From the NCBI GenBank assembly GCA_031423155.1, contig JANPEZ010000019.1, forward strand, positions 1 to 9,017: a DNA stretch of 9,017 nucleotides, written 5' to 3'. The translations under genes were made by a program, and so were the position numbers. Positions 1-8,135 of the stretch are shown in pieces. Position 1 is the first letter of the stretch. The number at the start of each line of letters is the position of its first letter. The notes under the pieces were generated by a model, which ran no database searches, was not told the origin of the DNA, and was given only the letters and a program-made list of their open reading frames with translations. The DNA comes from JANPEZ01 sp031423155 (lineage in GTDB: Bacteria; Actinomycetota; UBA4738; HRBIN12).

Positions 1-1
1 C

Positions 2-2546
<2,545 letters not shown>

Positions 2547-2566
<20 letters not shown>

Positions 2567-2744
2567 AGCCGGACCTGGAGACGACGGTCGCGATAAGCAG
2601 CAGCGCACCGCAACCGGCGAGGGTACCAACCAGCATCGCGCTTGTTCCCTTATCGGAGAGCAGGCCTATGACGAGTGCGACGCCACCTACCAAGACGAGG
2701 ACGAACGCCGCTCCCAGGACGAGCCCGGAGGCCCGGTCGCCCTT
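2547..2744 (-). CDS. Hypothetical small membrane protein with two transmembrane segments; start codon unclear
   Basis: I do not recognise this protein. Directly after divIVA a minus-strand frame stays open from 2789 to the TGA at 2549-2547. From 2744 it encodes about 65 residues: a short charged start (GDRAS), hydrophobic segment 1 (GLVLGAAFVLVLVGG and on to VIGLL), a polar turn (SDKGTS), hydrophobic segment 2 (AMLVGTLAGCGALLLIATVV) and a basic tail (SRSGSRPSAR). About three quarters of codons end in G or C, as expected for a gene here. An AGGAG ribosome binding site (2757-2753) overlaps the divIVA stop, as at the yggS-sepF junction, but eight bases later the triplet is AAG (2744-2742), not ATG, GTG or TTG. 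Alternatives are an unusual start (CTG at 2771-2769, ATA at 2759-2757 or ATC at 2750-2748), a sequence error, or a recently inactivated gene. The first in-frame ATG would remove segment 1. The 3' end overlaps ileS by 20 bp on the opposite strand. Probably co-transcribed with divIVA. Confidence 0.5.
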
Positions 2745-2755
2745 CGCGATCGCTC

Positions 2756-3493
2756 CTATTCCTCGCCCCAGAAGAGTTCGCGCAGGGACCTATCGCCCTC
2801 GGCAGGATCGTCCTCCGAGGCGGCGACGGAGGCTGACGCGGGCTCGTCGACCCGGATCGGTTCCTCGGCCTGCTCGCGCGTCAGCTTTCCGGGGTCTTGG
2901 GTCGTGCGCGCAGGCTTGGCCACGGTGGGCATCGGCTGGGTCATCATCGCGGGGGGTGGAACGCTGGGGATAACCGCCGGCGTGACGGTCCGGGCCGCTG
3001 CGGCGTGTTTGGCGCGTGCGTCCTTCGCCATGTCCTTCACGCCTTCCGCGTGGGCCTGAACGTGCGTGGCCAAGACCTGGAGGAAGTCGCGCTCCTTGTT
3101 CAGGAAGGCGGTGATCGCGGCCTTGTCCTCGCCGGATACGGGGGTCGGCGCAGCGGTCCCCTCTCCGATGATCGACGCTCGTGCCTCGGCGTCGCGGATG
3201 ATCGCGGCTGCCTCGTCCCTGGCACGCTGGAGGATCTCGTCGGCTTGTCGGGAGACCTCATCCATGTCGGGGGCGCCGAGCATCGGCCCGCCCTCGCCCG
3301 ATCGCATCCTTCTGTTCTCCTCCTCCAGGAGGGTCATCGCGCCGGTGATCTCGTCGAGGAACTCATCTACATCGCGCATCTTGTAGCCACTGAAACGCGA
3401 GACGCTGAACTCCTTCTGCTGGATCTGCTCAGGACCCAGCCTCGCCGGAACCTGTGCCGTGAAGCCTTCGTCCTGGACCTTCTTCTTCTTCAT
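2756..3493 (-). CDS. divIVA: DivIVA/Wag31-family cell division and polar growth protein
   Basis: 245-residue coiled-coil cytoskeletal protein that in actinobacteria binds curved membrane at poles and septum and directs cell wall synthesis. The N-terminal DivIVA lipid-binding domain spans about residues 17-62, with the signature PEQIQQKEFSVSRFSGYKMR followed by DVDEFLDEI. Helical, coiled-coil-type stretches follow at about 78-107 (QADEILQRARDEAAAIIRDA) and 122-165 (NKERDFLQVLATHVQAHAEG). A Pro/Ala-rich linker (about 170-200) leads to an acidic tail ending SLRELFWGEE, similar to tails I associate with actinobacterial homologues. I chose the ATG at 3493 because GGGGAGG (3504-3498) lies just upstream; a TTG at 3520 is in frame but overlaps yggT and has no better site. 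The gap from yggT is 13 bp and holds the ribosome binding site, implying operonic expression with sepF and yggT. Confidence 0.93.
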   Translation of the reverse strand: MKKKKVQDEGFTAQVPARLGPEQIQQKEFSVSRFSGYKMRDVDEFLDEITGAMTLLEEENRRMRSGEGGPMLGAPDMDEVSRQADEILQRARDEAAAIIRDAEARASIIGEGTAAPTPVSGEDKAAITAFLNKERDFLQVLATHVQAHAEGVKDMAKDARAKHAAAARTVTPAVIPSVPPPAMMTQPMPTVAKPARTTQDPGKLTREQAEEPIRVDEPASASVAASEDDPAEGDRSLRELFWGEE

Positions 3494-3497
3494 ATGG

Positions 3498-3504
3498 CCT
3501 CCCC
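3498..3504 (-). promoter_or_regulatory. Ribosome binding site of divIVA
   Basis: GGGGAGG, four bases before the ATG at 3493 and between the yggT stop (3507) and divIVA. It decides the start in favour of MKKKKVQDEG over the longer TTG-initiated frame. Confidence 0.75.
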
Positions 3505-3506
3505 GG

Positions 3507-3788
3507 TCAACATAACGCAAGCTGCAGCACGATGATCACGACGAAAGCGACGAGGACGGAGGCGTCCAGCATCCCGGTCGGCGGAACGACTTTCCTGATC
3601 GGCTTGAGGATCGGCTCGGTGATGTCCTCGAGGAGGTCAACGGCCGAACGTAGGGGCCCGACGGCGGGAGGGCGTCCCCCGGCGAGCACGATCCAACTCG
3701 AGATCACCCGAGCCAACAGGATCACCGAGAAGACGGTGAGTCCGATGCAAACGAGCGAATGCCACGGGCCGGTGAGTGCAGCGATCAT
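3507..3788 (-). CDS. yggT: YggT-family integral membrane protein
   Basis: 93-residue small membrane protein of the YggT family, commonly encoded next to sepF and divIVA in Gram-positive bacteria. Its molecular role is not settled; links to cell division, osmotic adaptation and membrane organisation have been proposed for relatives. Two hydrophobic segments are clear, at about residues 10-35 (CIGLTVFSVILLARVISSWI) and 72-92 (ASVLVAFVVIIVLQLAL). Between them is the family's conserved loop DITEPILKPIRKVVPPTGML, which includes the TEP-x-L-x-PIR-x-x-PP core. The ATG at 3788 starts 26 bp after the sepF stop; I see no good Shine-Dalgarno sequence in that gap, so translation may depend on coupling to sepF. 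The length is normal for a single YggT repeat. Confidence 0.9.
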   Translation of the reverse strand: MIAALTGPWHSLVCIGLTVFSVILLARVISSWIVLAGGRPPAVGPLRSAVDLLEDITEPILKPIRKVVPPTGMLDASVLVAFVVIIVLQLALC

Positions 3789-3814
3789 CGCGGGAGAGGC
3801 TAGCAGCCCGGCCC

Positions 3815-4279
3815 TCAGAACTGGTTGTAGAAGGCACCTCCGGCGATGCGCTCCCGCTCCTCGGCGGAGACTTCCACGTTGGCGGGGCTGAGGAGGTAGA
3901 CGCGATTGGCGACCATCTCGATCTTGCCGTCCAGTCCGTAGACCAGGCCGCTGGCGAAGTCCACTAGCCTGCGAGCGATCGTGTCCTCCGTCGACTGCAG
4001 GTTCATGATGACCGCGGTACCTTCCTTGAAGCGGTCCGCGACTTCCCGGGCCTCATTGAACCTTTTCGGCTCGGACTTGTGGATCGCTGTCGCGCCTGCC
4101 GGACGAGTAGTGGGGATGGTCCTGACGACTCCCTCGAGCTCAGACGAGACCTCCCTAACGGCCTGCGGGCGCATGCGGTGCACGGACGCGGACTCGACCT
4201 CCGGCATATCCTCGACGAACTCGTCGTCGTCTTCGACCAGTCCCAGGTAGTTGAGCGTCTTCTTCCACACGCCGGCCAT
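3815..4279 (-). CDS. sepF: SepF, FtsZ membrane-anchoring cell division protein
   Basis: 154-residue protein that links FtsZ filaments to the membrane; it takes the place of FtsA in actinobacteria, where ftsA is absent. The N-terminus MAGVWKKTLNYLGL fits the amphipathic membrane-binding helix of the family. An acidic linker (about 15-60; EDDDEFVEDMPEVE) follows. The globular SepF (DUF552) domain covers about residues 65-138, with FNEAREVADRFKEG, AVIMNLQSTED, RRLVDFASGLVYGLDGKI and VYLLSPANV, and the protein ends GGAFYNQF. The start is fixed by a strong AGGGAGGAG site that runs into the yggS stop codon; the gap to yggS is 9 bp, so the two are likely translationally coupled. No unusual features. 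Confidence 0.96.
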   Translation of the reverse strand: MAGVWKKTLNYLGLVEDDDEFVEDMPEVESASVHRMRPQAVREVSSELEGVVRTIPTTRPAGATAIHKSEPKRFNEAREVADRFKEGTAVIMNLQSTEDTIARRLVDFASGLVYGLDGKIEMVANRVYLLSPANVEVSAEERERIAGGAFYNQF

Positions 4280-4280
4280 G

Positions 4281-4290
4281 ACTCCTCCCT
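4281..4290 (-). promoter_or_regulatory. Strong ribosome binding site of sepF
   Basis: AGGGAGGAG reads into the ATG at 4279 and overlaps the TAG stop of yggS (4291-4289). This stop/Shine-Dalgarno overlap suggests coupled translation, and the same layout recurs at the divIVA end (2758-2753). Confidence 0.75.
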
Positions 4291-4978
4291 ACATCGACGG
4301 CATCCGTTCACCGAACAGAGCCGTTCCAACGCGCACCATCGTAGCGCCTTCCTCGATGGCGACCGCGTAATCCAACGACATTCCCATGGACAGTTCCAGC
4401 ACCTCAGGATGTGTTTCCCGGAGACGGTCGCGGATCGCCCTGAGCCTGGCGAACCATGGGCGGGCGTCCTGGGGGTCGGCCGGCATCGGAGGCAGGGTCA
4501 TCAGCCCGACCAGTCGCAAGCCCTCGAGACTTTCGACCATCTCCGCGAAGGCCTCGACTTCCCCCTCGGCGATCCCGGTCCTTTCGCCCGTGAAGTCCAC
4601 TTCGATGAGGGCTTCCAGCGTGCGTCCGGCCTCCGCGGCCCGCCGGGCGAGCCGCCTGGTCGCCCGCTCGCCCGCAAGGGTCTGGACGACGTCTGCCTCA
4701 GCCGCAACGTGATGGGCCGATCCCGTTTGAAGCGTTCCGATGTAGTGCCACCGGACGCCTTCGATCTGATGCCTCTTGTCCCGCAGCTCCTGGACGTAGT
4801 TCTCCCCGACGTCTCTCACACCGGCCTCGACCACCCACCGCAGCTGCTCCACCGGCACGGTCTTGGCGGCGGCGACGAGGGTCACCTTCGATGGGTCGAT
4901 GCCGGAGCGCTCACAAGCCGAGCCGATCCGCGAACGGATGACCGCCAGGTTCTCCGATACTCGGTCACGAGAGGTCAT
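4289..4978 (-). CDS. yggS: YggS/PROSC-family pyridoxal phosphate homeostasis protein (PLPBP)
   Basis: 229-residue single-domain protein with the alanine-racemase-type TIM-barrel fold. It binds pyridoxal 5'-phosphate and buffers its level; no catalytic activity is known for the family. The PLP-binding lysine is K39 in LVAAAKTVP. Other family blocks are GENYVQEL (58-65), WHYIGTLQ (77-84), LVGLMTLPPM (156-165), LSMGMSLDY (196-204), and the phosphate-binding end MVRVGTALFG (214-223). Odd: the IGxLQxNK signature reads IGTLQTGS, so the usual Asn-Lys pair is Gly86-Ser87. The gene sits in the normal place between ftsZ and sepF, but no pgeF/yfiH-like gene separates it from ftsZ. The ATG at 4978 has no clear Shine-Dalgarno sequence. 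Family assignment is secure. Confidence 0.95.
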   Translation of the reverse strand: MTSRDRVSENLAVIRSRIGSACERSGIDPSKVTLVAAAKTVPVEQLRWVVEAGVRDVGENYVQELRDKRHQIEGVRWHYIGTLQTGSAHHVAAEADVVQTLAGERATRRLARRAAEAGRTLEALIEVDFTGERTGIAEGEVEAFAEMVESLEGLRLVGLMTLPPMPADPQDARPWFARLRAIRDRLRETHPEVLELSMGMSLDYAVAIEEGATMVRVGTALFGERMPSM

Positions 4979-5017
4979 GTCGAAAGACTACGGCCCGACG
5001 AAGCGGCGAAAGAAGAA

Positions 5018-5098
5018 GGGGGCGGGGAGGATCCGAACCTCTCGGCCAAGAGGAGGGGGAAGGGCTCCTCTGCGCCTGTCGGACGCCTCCCCGCCCCC
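5018..5098 (-). terminator. GC-rich structured RNA element in the ftsZ-yggS spacer (possible terminator or attenuator)
   Basis: A 13-bp perfect inverted repeat, GGGGGCGGGGAGG at 5098-5086 and its complement at 5030-5018 (minus-strand reading), encloses 55 bases. Inside, TCCGA can pair with TCGGA, and AGAGGAG with CTCCTCT around a 9-base loop. On the transcribed strand the outer stem is followed by the pyrimidine run TTCTTCTTTC, an imperfect U-tract. The position after ftsZ and 40 bp before yggS suits a leaky terminator, attenuator or mRNA-processing hairpin. The pairing is seen directly; the role is inference. Confidence 0.55.
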
Positions 5099-5099
5099 A

Positions 5100-5132
5100 C
5101 GACCGCTAGGGCCGCGCGGAGCGGTGCGGTCG
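5100..5132 (-). repeat. Inverted repeat immediately after the ftsZ stop
   Basis: CGACCGC at 5132-5126 and GCGGTCG at 5106-5100 (minus-strand reading) form a 7-bp perfect stem around 19 bases that contain the self-complementary CCGCGCGG. It starts two bases after the ftsZ TAG and is separated by one base from the larger 5018-5098 structure, so the ftsZ mRNA may end in two stacked hairpins. There is no T-run directly after it. Confidence 0.5.
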
Positions 5133-5134
5133 GG

Positions 5135-6286
5135 CTAACTCTTAAGGAAGTCGGGTATGTCCAGGTCCTCTTCTGCGTCGAACGAGACGGGTTCCAGGCC
5201 CTCGCCGAAGACGGAGTCGTGCTCGTCGTCCTCGAGGATCGATGCGGCCGGTTCTGACGATCCACCGGTCCGCGTGGGCTCCTCTAGCAGTCGCGAGAGT
5301 CGGCTCTCGAACTGGTTGTGTACGGGGTTGGATGCGAGCTTGTCGAATCCAGCCGCCACCACGGTTACGCGGACCTCATCGCCGAGCGCATCGTCCACGA
5401 CCGCTCCGAAGATGATGTTGGCGTCCGGATGCGCGACGCGGGTGATGGCGTCGGCCGCCTTGTTGACCTCGTGAAGCGTCAGGTCGGTCGGCCCGGCGAT
5501 CGAGAGCAGCACGCCCTTCGCGCCATCGATCGAGGACTCGAGCAGAGGCGAGCTTATGGCGGACTTCGCGGCGTCCTCGGCTCTGTTCTCGCCGGACCCT
5601 ATCCCGATGCCCATCAGTGCCGAGCCGGCACCCGTCATCACGGTCTTCACATCTGCGAAGTCCAGGTTGATGAGGCCGGGAGTCGTGATGAGGGACGTTA
5701 TCCCGTCGACTCCCTGGAACAGCACCTGGTCGGCCATGCGGAACGCATCGACCATCGGAGTGTTGGGGTCGGACACCTGGAGAAGTCGATCGTTGGGAAC
5801 CACGATCAGGGTGTCCACCGCCTTCTTCAACTCCGTGATCCCCAGGTCGGCCTGGGTCGCGCGCTTGCGGCCCTCGAAGCCGAACGGACGAGTCACGACA
5901 CCGATCGTCAGGGCCCCGATCTTGCGAGCCACCTCCGCGATGACCGGCGCTCCTCCGGTTCCGGTTCCTCCGCCTTCACCGGCGGTGATGAAGACCATGT
6001 CCGAACCCTTCAAGATCTCTTCGATCTCGTCGGAGTGCTCCTCGGAGGCCGAGCGCCCCACCTCTGGGTCCGAACCGGCCCCGAGCCCCCTCGTGGTCTC
6101 GCGGCCGATGTCCAGTTTGACCTCGGCATCGGACATGAGGAGCGTCTGAGCATCGGTGTTGACGGCTATGAACTCGACGCCCCGGAGGCCTGCCTCGATC
6201 ATCCGGTTCACCGCGTTCACACCGCCGCCGCCTATGCCGACCACCTTGATAACGGCGAGATAGTTCTGGGGCGTGTCCATCATCAT
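5135..6286 (-). CDS. ftsZ: Cell division GTPase FtsZ
   Basis: 383-residue tubulin homologue that polymerises with GTP into the cytokinetic Z-ring. The nucleotide-binding domain has GIGGGGVNAVNRMI (17-30), the tubulin signature GGGTGTG (105-111), PFGFEGRKR (134-142) and NDRLL (165-169). The T7 synergy loop is NLDFAD (207-212) with N207, D209 and D212 intact. The C-terminal domain is at about 220-320 (DANIIFGAVVDDALGDEVRVTVVAAGF), then a short acidic linker. The terminal peptide DLDIPDFLKS (374-383) is the expected docking tail for SepF and other partners. Three ATGs in a row (6286, 6283, 6280) are possible starts; GGAGG at 6298-6294 gives the best spacing (7) to 6286. It is preceded by a 207-bp leader with its own promoter and followed by a structured spacer, so its dosage can be set separately from murCB-ftsQ and from sepF-divIVA. 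Confidence 0.98.
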   Translation of the reverse strand: MMMDTPQNYLAVIKVVGIGGGGVNAVNRMIEAGLRGVEFIAVNTDAQTLLMSDAEVKLDIGRETTRGLGAGSDPEVGRSASEEHSDEIEEILKGSDMVFITAGEGGGTGTGGAPVIAEVARKIGALTIGVVTRPFGFEGRKRATQADLGITELKKAVDTLIVVPNDRLLQVSDPNTPMVDAFRMADQVLFQGVDGITSLITTPGLINLDFADVKTVMTGAGSALMGIGIGSGENRAEDAAKSAISSPLLESSIDGAKGVLLSIAGPTDLTLHEVNKAADAITRVAHPDANIIFGAVVDDALGDEVRVTVVAAGFDKLASNPVHNQFESRLSRLLEEPTRTGGSSEPAASILEDDEHDSVFGEGLEPVSFDAEEDLDIPDFLKS

Positions 6287-6293
6287 GGCTCAT

Positions 6294-6317
6294 CCTCCAC
6301 GCCGATCGTTCCGGCGT
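6294..6317 (-). promoter_or_regulatory. ftsZ ribosome binding site with adjacent hairpin
   Basis: The Shine-Dalgarno GGAGG (6298-6294) is directly preceded by a 6-bp perfect inverted repeat, ACGCCG (6317-6312) and CGGCGT (6304-6299), around the loop GAACGAT. The stem stops at the base before the ribosome binding site. It could modulate ribosome access or protect the mRNA 5' region; that role is inference. Confidence 0.45.
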
Positions 6318-6334
6318 ATGACCTGGGGAAACTA

Positions 6335-6352
6335 CGTACCGACCGTACCGAC
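6335..6352 (-). repeat. Perfect 9-bp tandem repeat in the ftsZ leader
   Basis: GTCGGTACG occurs twice without a gap (6352-6344 and 6343-6335, minus-strand reading), within the predicted ftsZ 5' untranslated region. It could be a paired protein-binding site or a chance duplication. Confidence 0.6.
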
Positions 6353-6367
6353 GCTCGAAACCCTAAC

Positions 6368-6405
6368 CGTGAGGTTAAACGTGATTGTTATATCTACCTC
6401 ACGTT
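6368..6405 (-). promoter_or_regulatory. Operator-like interleaved inverted repeats after the ftsZ transcription start
   Basis: Two inverted repeats share a half-site: CGTGAGGT (6403-6396) with ACCTCACG (6375-6368), 8 bp perfect, and AACGTGA (6405-6399) with TCACGTT (6384-6378), 7 bp perfect. The centre is AT-rich (AGATATAACAA), unlike the GC-rich surroundings. The element begins a few bases past the predicted transcription start, so it could be a repressor operator or alternative RNA hairpins. No known regulator motif is recognised with confidence. Confidence 0.5.
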
Positions 6406-6415
6406 GAACTGCGAC

Positions 6416-6444
6416 AATCTACCCAATCACTGCAGGTCCGTCAA
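6416..6444 (-). promoter_or_regulatory. Predicted sigma-70-type promoter for ftsZ
   Basis: TTGACG (-35, 6444-6439; 5 of 6 to TTGACA) and TAGATT (-10, 6421-6416; 4 of 6 to TATAAT) with an ideal 17-base spacer, on the minus strand. The expected start is near 6409, giving a leader of about 120 bases. ftsZ genes commonly have a promoter in this gap in actinobacteria, which supports the call. Confidence 0.65.
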
Positions 6445-6493
6445 GCATCCACGTGGCGGGTGTTGTTGGCTGCCGTGACAGCCTCGGGCCGCC

Positions 6494-7210
6494 TTACGTA
6501 ACAGGTCGGACGGTGCCTCCCCCGGCGATCTCGGCCGATGGCGCTCCGGGAACACTCACATCTGCCGAAACGAACCCGATCCCCTGGTCCTGACCCCAGC
6601 GCAGCAGCGAGGTGAGCGCCTGCGCTTTCGCCCGTCCCTCGTTCAGCCCGCCGTAGGTGACTGTGAGACCGGAGTCGAGGTTGACCACAACCTCTCCCGA
6701 AAGGTCTATGTCGAGGCTCTCAACGCGACTTCTCAAGGCGGGTTGCATCACCCCCACGAGCCCGGCCCCGGCGGCAGTATGGCGATCATCAGCGGCGACT
6801 ATCAGAGGTAGCCCGGGCTGTGTGGAGGAAGTCGCGAGGACGGTTCCGTCGGTTGCGAGTGTTTCGAACCCCCCGGCGACCTCGACCGCGGCGACAGGTG
6901 ATCTCTCCACTATCTGGATGCGAACGGTGCCCGGAAGAGACCGCCCTATCGCGGCCTCGGCGATCCAGGGGTCTTTCTCCAACCGGACCTCGATGGCGGC
7001 GGTGTCCATGAAGAAGACATTGGTTCCATCGGAAAGACCGGCAAGCCTGAGGACCTCGGGCTGGGAATAGTGGGACGCTCCCACGACGGCGATGCGGCCG
7101 GACCTGAACAAGGGGGAGTGAACCAGCGCGACGAGCATCGCCCCGACCGAGAGGAGCGAGCCGGCGGCCAGAACCGCGTAGCTCCTGACGGAACGCCCTT
7201 CAGAGGGCAC
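6494..7210 (-). CDS. ftsQ: Cell division protein FtsQ
   Basis: 238-residue single-pass membrane protein of the FtsQ/DivIB family; it joins FtsL and FtsB in the divisome subcomplex that controls septal peptidoglycan synthesis. Short basic cytoplasmic start (MPSEGRSVRS), one transmembrane segment at about 11-31 (VLAAGSLLSVGAMLVALV), then a POTRA domain at about 36-103 (GRIAVVGASHYSQPEVLRLA, DPWIAEAAIGRSLPGTVRI, ending in VERSPVA). The FtsQ beta domain follows to about 225 (TLATDGTVLA, SLDIDLSGEVVVNLDSG, AKAQALTSLL). Start is GTG at 7210, overlapping the end of murB by 11 bp; GGGGGAG seven bases upstream supports it. Somewhat short for the family. There is no ftsA between it and ftsZ. Confidence 0.92.
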   Translation of the reverse strand: MPSEGRSVRSYAVLAAGSLLSVGAMLVALVHSPLFRSGRIAVVGASHYSQPEVLRLAGLSDGTNVFFMDTAAIEVRLEKDPWIAEAAIGRSLPGTVRIQIVERSPVAAVEVAGGFETLATDGTVLATSSTQPGLPLIVAADDRHTAAGAGLVGVMQPALRSRVESLDIDLSGEVVVNLDSGLTVTYGGLNEGRAKAQALTSLLRWGQDQGIGFVSADVSVPGAPSAEIAGGGTVRPVT

Positions 7211-8135
7211 GTGGGAACTCCCCCACGAGATGAACCTCCGGCTCGAGGCTTATGTCGGTCTTGGCCTCGACCAGGGATCTGACCATCGCTATCAGGGATG
7301 CGACGTCACTTGCGGTGGCCCCCTCGCCGGCGACGATGAAGTTGGCATGTTTAGCCGAGACCGACGCTCCCCCGACCGCGAGGCCCTTTCCCCCGGATGC
7401 CTCGATCAGCCGAGCGGCGTGATCGTTGGGGGGGTTCTTGAACACACTGCCGCAGTTCGGTTCCGCGAGCGGCTGGGTTCGGCGCCTCCACTCGCGGGCC
7501 TCATCCATCTCCTGACGGATCTCGCCAGGCTCCCCCTGACGCAGTAGGAATGTTGCGGAGACGATCACGGAATCCGGGTTCAGCTCCGACCGACGATAGG
7601 AGAAGCCCGCATCGGAGGCGGGGACATGCGCCGTGGAACCCTCCCGAAGGAGGAATACCTCGACGCTCTCGGCGACATCGGATACCTCGCCCCCGTGAGC
7701 GCCCGCGTTCATCCGGACGGCCCCGCCGACCGTGGCCGGGATGGCGACCCCGAACCCGAGCCCCGTCAGGCCGTGGTGGAGGGCAACTCCCGACAGCGCC
7801 GGAAGTGGCATGGCTCCTCCCGCCGTGAGCCGATCCCCGGATCGGGCCGCCCATCTGAAGGAGCGCCCGAGCCGGATCACGAGGCCTTTGAACCCCTCAT
7901 CGGAGACCAGCAGGTTCGAGCCCTTCCCGATGACCAGGGAATCGACGCCGGACTCTGCAACGGCCCGGCCCGCCGCCTCCAGGTCTTGGATCGAATCCGG
8001 TTCCAGGTAGAGCGCTGCCGGTCCGCCGATGCGGAAGGTCGTCAACGGTGCCATCGAGAAGTCGGTCTTCAGCCTGCCGCCGCATGCACCGCTAAGGATC
8101 TGGCGCGCGCGCTCCAGGCCGTCCGGCGCGCTCAT
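7200..8135 (-). CDS. murB: UDP-N-acetylenolpyruvoylglucosamine reductase
   Basis: 311-residue FAD- and NADPH-dependent enzyme that reduces UDP-GlcNAc-enolpyruvate to UDP-MurNAc in the cytoplasm. FAD-binding blocks: TTFRIGGPA (32-40), VIGKGSNLLVSDEG (68-81) and GFGVAIPATVGGAVRMNAGA (127-146). The substrate site includes GFSYRRSEL (177-185). The catalytic serine is S230 in PNCGSVFKNP, and the proton-relay glutamate is E300 in LEPEVHLVG; AVGGASVSAKHANFIV (253-268) is the conserved C-terminal block. The compact length fits the short type II MurB of Gram-positives. The FAD loop reads IPATVGG where IPGTVGG is usual. The start overlaps the murC stop as ATGA, with GGGAG just upstream, so the two are coupled. 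Confidence 0.96.
   Translation of the reverse strand: MSAPDGLERARQILSGACGGRLKTDFSMAPLTTFRIGGPAALYLEPDSIQDLEAAGRAVAESGVDSLVIGKGSNLLVSDEGFKGLVIRLGRSFRWAARSGDRLTAGGAMPLPALSGVALHHGLTGLGFGVAIPATVGGAVRMNAGAHGGEVSDVAESVEVFLLREGSTAHVPASDAGFSYRRSELNPDSVIVSATFLLRQGEPGEIRQEMDEAREWRRRTQPLAEPNCGSVFKNPPNDHAARLIEASGGKGLAVGGASVSAKHANFIVAGEGATASDVASLIAMVRSLVEAKTDISLEPEVHLVGEFPRAL

Noticed and set aside
3494..3520. Longer divIVA start at TTG 3520
   Set aside because: It would overlap the yggT end and add nine residues with no family match; the ATG at 3493 has GGGGAGG just upstream.
5018..5098. tRNA-like element: minus-strand GGTTCGGATCC resembles a T-arm, and the outer stem resembles an acceptor helix
   Set aside because: The T-loop has G at the near-invariant A58 position, its 3' stem is already used by the outer helix, and no D-arm with GG or 7-base anticodon loop with T33 can be placed.
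4079..5257. Plus-strand frame of 392 codons across sepF, yggS and the ftsZ end
   Set aside because: It is antisense to three recognisable genes and crosses the structured spacer; its composition (Arg, His, Asp, Gly rich) is typical of a shadow frame.
5318..6478. Plus-strand frame of 386 codons antisense to ftsZ and its leader
   Set aside because: It mirrors the well-supported ftsZ and has no recognisable motif or plausible initiation context.
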